Assembly: GCA_023429985.1 (NCBI GenBank)
Contig: JAEZCV010000189.1
Span: 1 to 36,931, forward strand
DNA from: Bacteroidota bacterium
GTDB lineage: Bacteria > Bacteroidota > Bacteroidia > Chitinophagales > Chitinophagaceae
Length of the DNA: 36,931 nt
Reading direction: 5' to 3'
Part shown: piece by piece, positions 32,472 through 36,931 of the stretch
How positions within the stretch are numbered: the first letter of the stretch is position 1
Layout: each line of letters starts with the position of its first letter
Translations under genes and position numbers: made by a program
Notes under the pieces: generated by a model
Told to the model about the DNA's origin: nothing
Seen by the model: only the letters and a program-made list of their open reading frames with translations
Databases searched by the model: none

Positions 32472-34985
32472 TTAAAGGAGAGGAAACTGAACTAAAAGTT
32501 CACATCCTTCGCCAGGACTGGTATTAAAAGAAATGCTTCCATTTAAACTATCGGTACGTGTAATCATGTTTGTGATACCAATGCCATATCGTTTCTCACT
32601 ATGATCAAATCCTCTTCCATTATCTTTTACCCTGAGGATAAGTGAATGGTTTACCTGTTCAATTCCAACCTCAACATGCCCGGCATCAGCATGTTTCAGA
32701 ATATTAGTAAAATGCTCCTGTAATATCCGGTATAATGCAAGGTGTAATTCCTGGCTTACTTCCAATTGATCTATACCACAAATATCCAGGTCAATTACCA
32801 GCTTATTCGTATTAGAAATGTTTTCAACAAGTTCCTTCACGGAATCTGAAAGCCTGATATTTCCCAAAGTAGGTGCCGACAATCTTTTTGAAAGGTTGCG
32901 AATTTCGTTAATGGAATTTTGCAAAAGCGAAAGCGATTTTTCATACAGTTCTTCCGAATTGCCAATTCCATCGCGACAAAGTTCTGTGTATAACTTAACC
33001 GTTGTAAGAACCTGGTTAACGTTATCGTGAAGTTCCTGTCCCACAAGCGCCCTTTCGTTTTCCTGGGCAGCAATAACGGCAGCTGTTGTATTATTTCTTT
33101 GTGCTTCCAGTTGCTGTTCCAGTATTTTTCTTTCTGTAATATCAGTTGCAATGGAAAAAAAGCATTGAAATTCTCCCTGCTTATCGAAAAGGGGCTGGCA
33201 GGAAACATCGGCCCAGTAAGTTTCACCCGACTTTTTATAGTTCAGTGTTTCAAACCTAAAAGGAATTCTTTTTTGAACACAATCACTTGCATAACTTATC
33301 AATACAGGATCGGTCTGAGGACCATCGAAAAGTTCATGCGTTGATTTACCAATTGCTTCTTCAAAGGAATAACCACTTAATTCAAGACATGCCTTATTCA
33401 CCCAGATAATTTTCTGGTCACCATCACTAATGGCAACAGCATTTACGGTTTGTTCGGCAATAAGCGATAATTTATGGAGTTCTTTCTCTGCATTCTTTCT
33501 TTCGGTAATGTCGGTAAATATTAAAAAGTACTGATTAAATTTTCCTTCAAGATCGTAAAGAGGTTTACCATTACATTCCAGCCATATAACCTCCCTGAAT
33601 TTATTATAGCACTCCATTTCTTCTTTCCATGCACGACCCTCAATAAAACATTCCCTGATTTGTTCATGCACCTTTGTATTAGTTTTATCGCTAACCAGCA
33701 ATTCGTGAGGATTTTTTCCTTTCACTTCATCAAAACTAAACCCGGTAATTCTTGTATACGCTTCATTTATCCATGAAACCTTTCCATCCATATCCACTAT
33801 ACAAACGCCATTGGCTGTTCCTTTTACAATAAGTGATAATTTATGAACTTCTTCTTCCGTTCTTTTCTTTTCATGAGTATCCCTGAAGAAAACGGAAATA
33901 CCATTCGGCGTTGTATAAGCGTTCAATTCTACCCACCTGTTTCTGAATGGTGAAAACACTTCCTTAAAGATGGGTCCTTTATGTTCCAACAGGTATTCAT
34001 ATAATTTAAAGAAGGGCGAATTTTCCAGGCCCGGAAAAACTTCCCAGATCATTTTATTGATCACCTGTTCGCGGCGAATTGTTGTTATTTTTTCAGCCTC
34101 TTTATTCCAGTATAAAATTTTACCGTCAAGCCTTATGGTAAGAAAGCCGGAATTCATTTGTTCCAGAACATCCACCATCATCCTGTTTTGTTCGCGGTAT
34201 TTTTCTTCCAGGCGTTTTTTATCTTCCCCTGCCTTTACCCGCCTGCTGATATCACGAAACACTACCGACAGACCGGTATCGGAAGGGTAAGCATTTACTT
34301 CGTACCAGCTGTTCAGAGAAGAAAGAAATCCTTCAAAATGCACCGGAACCTTATCTTTTAATGCCCGGTGGTATTTTTCAAAAAAAACAGAGTCATTCAT
34401 TTCAGGGAAACAATCCCATAAAATTCGGTTGAGGTATTCTTTACGACTTACGTTCAGAATCTTTTCAACCTGGGGATTAGCATAAGTAATTCTGAAATTC
34501 TGGTCAACTGCAAAAAAGCCATCACCAATCCTGTTCAGGATGTTAGTGATCTCCCAGCTGTGCTTTTCTATTTCAACTTCAAATTGTTTTGTAAGGGAAG
34601 CCAGGAGTTTTTTATCTGATTCATCTTTCAGAAAACAAAGGATATAGCCTTCCATTTCATTCCAGCTGCATGACCAGGAAGCCGGAAAGGTTTTTCCATC
34701 TTTTTTACGGCAAATATTTGAAAAACGGGTAACCTTCGATTCCCTGATGTGATTCATGAAGGTGCCGGTTTCGGCTTTTGATGCATCTGCAACTATATCC
34801 AGGTAAAATTTACCGGTAAGCTGATCGGCACTGGTTTCAAACAAGCGAAGGAATCCATCTGAAAGGTGAAGGAAATTTCCGTTAGCATCGAGGCAGCAAA
34901 CCGGGTGCGGAGAAGTAGTAAATAACTGCTGAAGATGAGGGCAGATTTGAATATCACCCTTAACTGCAGCTTCCTGGTTCTTCAT
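32472..34985 (-). CDS. Multi-PAS sensor histidine kinase (HisKA_3 type), soluble
   Basis: A kinase of 837 residues from the ATG at 34985, or 845 from an alternative TTG at 35009 (numbers below use the latter). Five PAS-like domains follow each other: about 28-135, 152-258, 277-380, 390-505 and 512-628; the last two end in FTDITERK and ATDITERK, the usual PAC ends. The HisKA_3 dimerisation domain has the phospho-acceptor His661 in GQELHDNVNQ, and the ATP-binding domain (about 740-845) has DNGRGFD and GIGITNM. There is no membrane segment, so it senses internal signals, possibly redox, light or a small ligand. No response regulator gene is adjacent. Its mRNA leader contains a TPP riboswitch and two terminator hairpins (35024-35148), which is unexpected for a kinase. 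Confidence 0.92.
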   Translation of the reverse strand: MKNQEAAVKGDIQICPHLQQLFTTSPHPVCCLDANGNFLHLSDGFLRLFETSADQLTGKFYLDIVADASKAETGTFMNHIRESKVTRFSNICRKKDGKTFPASWSCSWNEMEGYILCFLKDESDKKLLASLTKQFEVEIEKHSWEITNILNRIGDGFFAVDQNFRITYANPQVEKILNVSRKEYLNRILWDCFPEMNDSVFFEKYHRALKDKVPVHFEGFLSSLNSWYEVNAYPSDTGLSVVFRDISRRVKAGEDKKRLEEKYREQNRMMVDVLEQMNSGFLTIRLDGKILYWNKEAEKITTIRREQVINKMIWEVFPGLENSPFFKLYEYLLEHKGPIFKEVFSPFRNRWVELNAYTTPNGISVFFRDTHEKKRTEEEVHKLSLIVKGTANGVCIVDMDGKVSWINEAYTRITGFSFDEVKGKNPHELLVSDKTNTKVHEQIRECFIEGRAWKEEMECYNKFREVIWLECNGKPLYDLEGKFNQYFLIFTDITERKNAEKELHKLSLIAEQTVNAVAISDGDQKIIWVNKACLELSGYSFEEAIGKSTHELFDGPQTDPVLISYASDCVQKRIPFRFETLNYKKSGETYWADVSCQPLFDKQGEFQCFFSIATDITERKILEQQLEAQRNNTTAAVIAAQENERALVGQELHDNVNQVLTTVKLYTELCRDGIGNSEELYEKSLSLLQNSINEIRNLSKRLSAPTLGNIRLSDSVKELVENISNTNKLVIDLDICGIDQLEVSQELHLALYRILQEHFTNILKHADAGHVEVGIEQVNHSLILRVKDNGRGFDHSEKRYGIGITNMITRTDSLNGSISFNTSPGEGCELLVQFPLL

Positions 34986-35023
34986 TTCCCAAATGTACTG
35001 ATCAGGCAAGGATTTTCAAACTG

Positions 35024-35044
35024 AAAAAGGCATAAAGATGCCTT
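35024..35044 (-). terminator. Second terminator hairpin before the kinase gene
   Basis: On the minus strand, a 7-bp perfect stem AAGGCAT / ATGCCTT with loop CTTT is followed by a short run of T. It lies between the first riboswitch terminator and the kinase start. Confidence 0.55.
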
Positions 35045-35047
35045 AAT

Positions 35048-35079
35048 AAAAAAGGCTCTGACCTTGCCAGAACCTTTTT
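35048..35079 (-). terminator. Riboswitch expression-platform terminator
   Basis: On the minus strand, a 12-bp stem (AAAAAGGTTCTG / CAGAGCCTTTTT, one G-T pair) with a seven-base loop ends in T residues. It begins two bases after the 3' end of the TPP aptamer, the usual place for a terminator that is formed when the ligand binds. The same hairpin also has a T-run in the plus orientation. Confidence 0.8.
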
Positions 35080-35081
35080 CT

Positions 35082-35148
35082 TCCTTCGCCGGCATTACCC
35101 GGACCAGGTTCAATGGGTATTTCTCAGCCAGTGGTTACTGGCACCCCC
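35082..35148 (-). ncRNA. TPP riboswitch (THI element) aptamer
   Basis: Read on the minus strand, the conserved landmarks of the thiamine pyrophosphate aptamer are all present and in order: GGGGGTGCC (35140-35148), CTGAGA (35122-35127), ATACCC (35115-35120), GAACCT (35106-35111), TAATGCC (35091-35097) and GGCGAAGGA. Helices form as expected: GGGT/ACCC (P2), GCCAGT/ACTGGC (P3), CCT/AGG (P4) and CCGG/CCGG (P5). P1 is weak and AT-rich. A terminator follows immediately. The next gene downstream is a sensor histidine kinase; the SDR gene lies upstream and is not controlled by it. Confidence 0.92.
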
Positions 35149-35173
35149 AATATTTTAATTGAAAAACCTGCCA

Positions 35174-36040
35174 TTATCCATTTACGATTTCACCGCCGTT
35201 CGGGTGTAAGATCTGCCCTGTAATGTAGGAAGCTTCCTGGGAGGCCAGGAAAAGAAAGCAGGGCGCTACTTCTGCCGGTTCGCCAGCACGGCCCATTGGT
35301 ACATCGGAACCAAATTCTGCCACTTTCTTTCCTTTAAAGCTGCCAACAATCAGGGGAGTCCAGATAGGACCTGGTGCCACGCCATTAACGCGAATGCCTT
35401 TGGAAATTAAATTATGAGCAAGGCTCCTTGTAAATGTCACGATCGCTCCTTTTGTTGCAGAATAATCAATAAGGGATGGGCTTCCCCGGTAGGCTGTAAC
35501 AGAAGTGGTATTAATGATGCAGGATCCTTTTTTTAAATAAGGCAATGCTGCCCGGGTTATGCGGAACATGGAAAATATATTCGTTTCAAATGTGTCCAGC
35601 ATTTGCCTGTCAGATATGTCTACCAGCGATTTTTTTTCCGTTTGTGTGGCTGCATTGTTTATAAGAATATCAATTTTTCCCAGTTTTTTGATGGTAGTAT
35701 TTACGATCTTTTCGCAAAAACTGTTCTTACGAATATCGCCCGGCAACAATATGCACTCCCTGTCAAATTCTTCCTGCACCAAACGCTGAACTTTTACAGC
35801 ATCTTTTTCTTCAGAAGGAAGGAAGGATATAGCTATATGGGCACCTTCAGAAGCAAACAACAGAGCCACGGCCTTACCGATACCGCTGTCGCCTCCCGTA
35901 ATTAAGGCTACTTTTCCCGATAGTTTTTTAGTAGCCTTAGGTTTTAATGAAAGTGGCCTGGGATCCATTTTTTGCTCCAGGCCAGGCATTTTTTGCGACT
36001 GGGCTTTCCTGATTTTCCTTGATTCTTCTCCTTTCTGCAT
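35174..36040 (-). CDS. SDR family oxidoreductase
   Basis: A 288-residue NAD(P)-dependent short-chain dehydrogenase/reductase with a ~40-residue polar N-terminal extension, as in the YghA / general stress protein 39 subgroup. The cofactor motif is GGDSGIG (49-55), NNA is at 128-130, and the catalytic Ser180, Tyr193 and Lys197 (YSATK) are all present. The end ITGQILHPNGGEIV is typical. The substrate cannot be predicted. It is divergent from the tRNA-Ala gene, and its stop codon lies 25 bases before the TPP aptamer on the same strand, so transcription that runs on would pass through the riboswitch. Confidence 0.92.
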   Translation of the reverse strand: MQKGEESRKIRKAQSQKMPGLEQKMDPRPLSLKPKATKKLSGKVALITGGDSGIGKAVALLFASEGAHIAISFLPSEEKDAVKVQRLVQEEFDRECILLPGDIRKNSFCEKIVNTTIKKLGKIDILINNAATQTEKKSLVDISDRQMLDTFETNIFSMFRITRAALPYLKKGSCIINTTSVTAYRGSPSLIDYSATKGAIVTFTRSLAHNLISKGIRVNGVAPGPIWTPLIVGSFKGKKVAEFGSDVPMGRAGEPAEVAPCFLFLASQEASYITGQILHPNGGEIVNG

Positions 36041-36100
36041 GGTTTTTAGGAAAGAAACTGAAATTATTATACCATAGAAGGAATGTATGGTTCTAAACCC

Positions 36101-36108
36101 TATTTTTG
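36101..36108 (+). promoter_or_regulatory. Bacteroidota -7 box for the tRNA-Ala gene
   Basis: TATTTTTG matches the TAnnTTTG consensus exactly and lies 31 bases before the first base of the mature tRNA, as expected for a stable RNA promoter. The -33 element is not obvious. Confidence 0.55.
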
Positions 36109-36138
36109 CAGCCGTTCTTTTTAGAAGAAATTTAAAAA

Positions 36139-36213
<75 letters not shown>

Positions 36214-36325
36214 GCTTTAAAGGTGCGCAGCAATGCCTTCCTTTTTTATGAGCCATTATTTTGATCTTTTTTTTATCTTCTACTCCTGTATAGCTTCCTT
36301 TAATTTCAACCATCGAAGAACTTTT

Positions 36326-36931
36326 ATGAAATACTTGCAAAAACTTCTTGCATTAACAACCGTAATTCTAATATGCATTTCGGCAAAAAAGCAGGAAGAA
36401 CATTCCTGGATCCGGATCAACCTTCTGGGCTATAAACCTTCGGGAATAAAACAGGCTGTATGGTGTTCGAAAAAGGATCTGATGCTCAAATCATTTCACC
36501 TGGTGGAGGCTGCATCCGGGCGGAAAGTTTTTACTGCCAGCGCCGGTAAAGCATTTGGCAAATACGGGCCTTTTGAACAAACCTTTCGTTTAGATTTTTC
36601 AAAATTTAAAAAGCCGGGAAAATATTACCTGCAGGCTGGAAATGCAAAATCACCCGAATTTATCATTGGTGATGAGGTTTACAAAGGAACAGCCGATTTT
36701 TGTCTTAGATACATGCGCCAGCAAAGAACCGGATTTAATCCATTTTTAAAAGACAGCTGTCATACTCAGGATGGGTATGTATTATATGGCGAAAAAGCAG
36801 GCATAAAGGACAGCACCTACATTGATGTTGTTGGCGGATGGCATGATGCTTCGGATTATTTGCAATATTCAACTACTTCTGCAAATGCCACCTATCATTT
36901 ATTGGCAGCATATCGTGATTTTCCCAAAATT
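36326..36931 (+). CDS. Family 9 glycoside hydrolase (endoglucanase-like), 5' part
   Basis: The first 202 residues of a secreted protein that runs off the window. A signal peptide covers residues 1-20. Residues about 26-115 form the N-terminal immunoglobulin-like domain seen in many GH9 enzymes (WIRINLLGYKPSGIKQAV, then GKYYLQAG and SPEFIIGDEVY). The catalytic domain begins near 120 (CLRYMRQQRTG) and includes GGWHDASDY (170-178), whose two Asp residues correspond to the GH9 DAGD active-site motif, with Ser replacing the usual Gly. The proton-donor Glu lies beyond the window. It probably acts on beta-glucans in the periplasm or outside the cell. Confidence 0.88.
   Translation, partial: MKYLQKLLALTTVILICISAKKQEEHSWIRINLLGYKPSGIKQAVWCSKKDLMLKSFHLVEAASGRKVFTASAGKAFGKYGPFEQTFRLDFSKFKKPGKYYLQAGNAKSPEFIIGDEVYKGTADFCLRYMRQQRTGFNPFLKDSCHTQDGYVLYGEKAGIKDSTYIDVVGGWHDASDYLQYSTTSANATYHLLAAYRDFPKI

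Noticed and set aside
35082..35148. Riboswitch as a regulator of the SDR gene
   Set aside because: The aptamer lies downstream of the SDR stop codon on the same strand, so it cannot act as its leader.

Overview
The window looks like a chromosomal segment of a Bacteroidota bacterium, most likely a Chitinophagaceae-type organism. The evidence is a secreted protein with a type IX secretion (T9SS) C-terminal domain, two short RRM RNA-binding proteins, GIN-domain and DUF5916 proteins, a lipid A gene (lpxB, so Gram-negative), near absence of Shine-Dalgarno sequences, and several copies of the Bacteroidota -7 box TAnnTTTG. There is no sign of a plasmid, prophage, insertion sequence or CRISPR array. 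Genes are tightly packed and often converge with overlapping or abutting stop codons.

Layout. 1-1.9 kb: T9SS cargo protein and a glycine-rich RRM protein, each followed by an intrinsic terminator. 1.9-3.5 kb: rhomboid protease converging on a lipid kinase. 3.5-11.4 kb: a giant alpha-2-macroglobulin lipoprotein with a CTEQ thioester motif, divergent from penicillin-binding protein 1C (the known periplasmic defence/repair pairing). 11.3-14.9 kb: GIN-domain lipoprotein, guaA, and a periplasmic-binding-protein-like gene. 15.0-23.6 kb: the four-gene 'ligase-associated' DNA repair set (MBL exonuclease, ATP-dependent ligase, Lhr-like helicase, PdeM phosphoesterase), interrupted by a reverse-strand lipoprotein and by a K+/H+ antiporter. 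23.6-26.9 kb: DUF5916 outer-membrane protein and a LexA-like S24 regulator with an inverted repeat in its leader. 27.1-29.3 kb: surE, a small three-helix membrane protein and lpxB. 29.4-31.0 kb: small ORFs (one DUF6728-like) and an FRG-domain gene with a small partner. 31.0-32.4 kb: an orphan terminator, a second RRM gene, and a tandem pair of small paralogous proteins. 32.5-36.0 kb: a soluble five-PAS histidine kinase and an SDR oxidoreductase. 36.1 kb to the end: tRNA-Ala(GGC) and the 5' part of a family 9 glycoside hydrolase.

The most striking observation is a well-conserved TPP (thiamine pyrophosphate) riboswitch aptamer on the minus strand at 35082-35148, followed by two terminator hairpins. 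The next gene downstream is not a thiamine gene but the PAS sensor histidine kinase. The aptamer and the first terminator share a complementary six-base pair set that could act as the switch. If functional, this would place a sensory kinase under vitamin B1 control. Other points worth a look are the tandem small-protein paralogues at 31860-32328, the candidate autoregulatory operator of the S24 regulator, the unexplained terminator at 31237-31271, and the embedded passenger genes in the ligase repair cassette.
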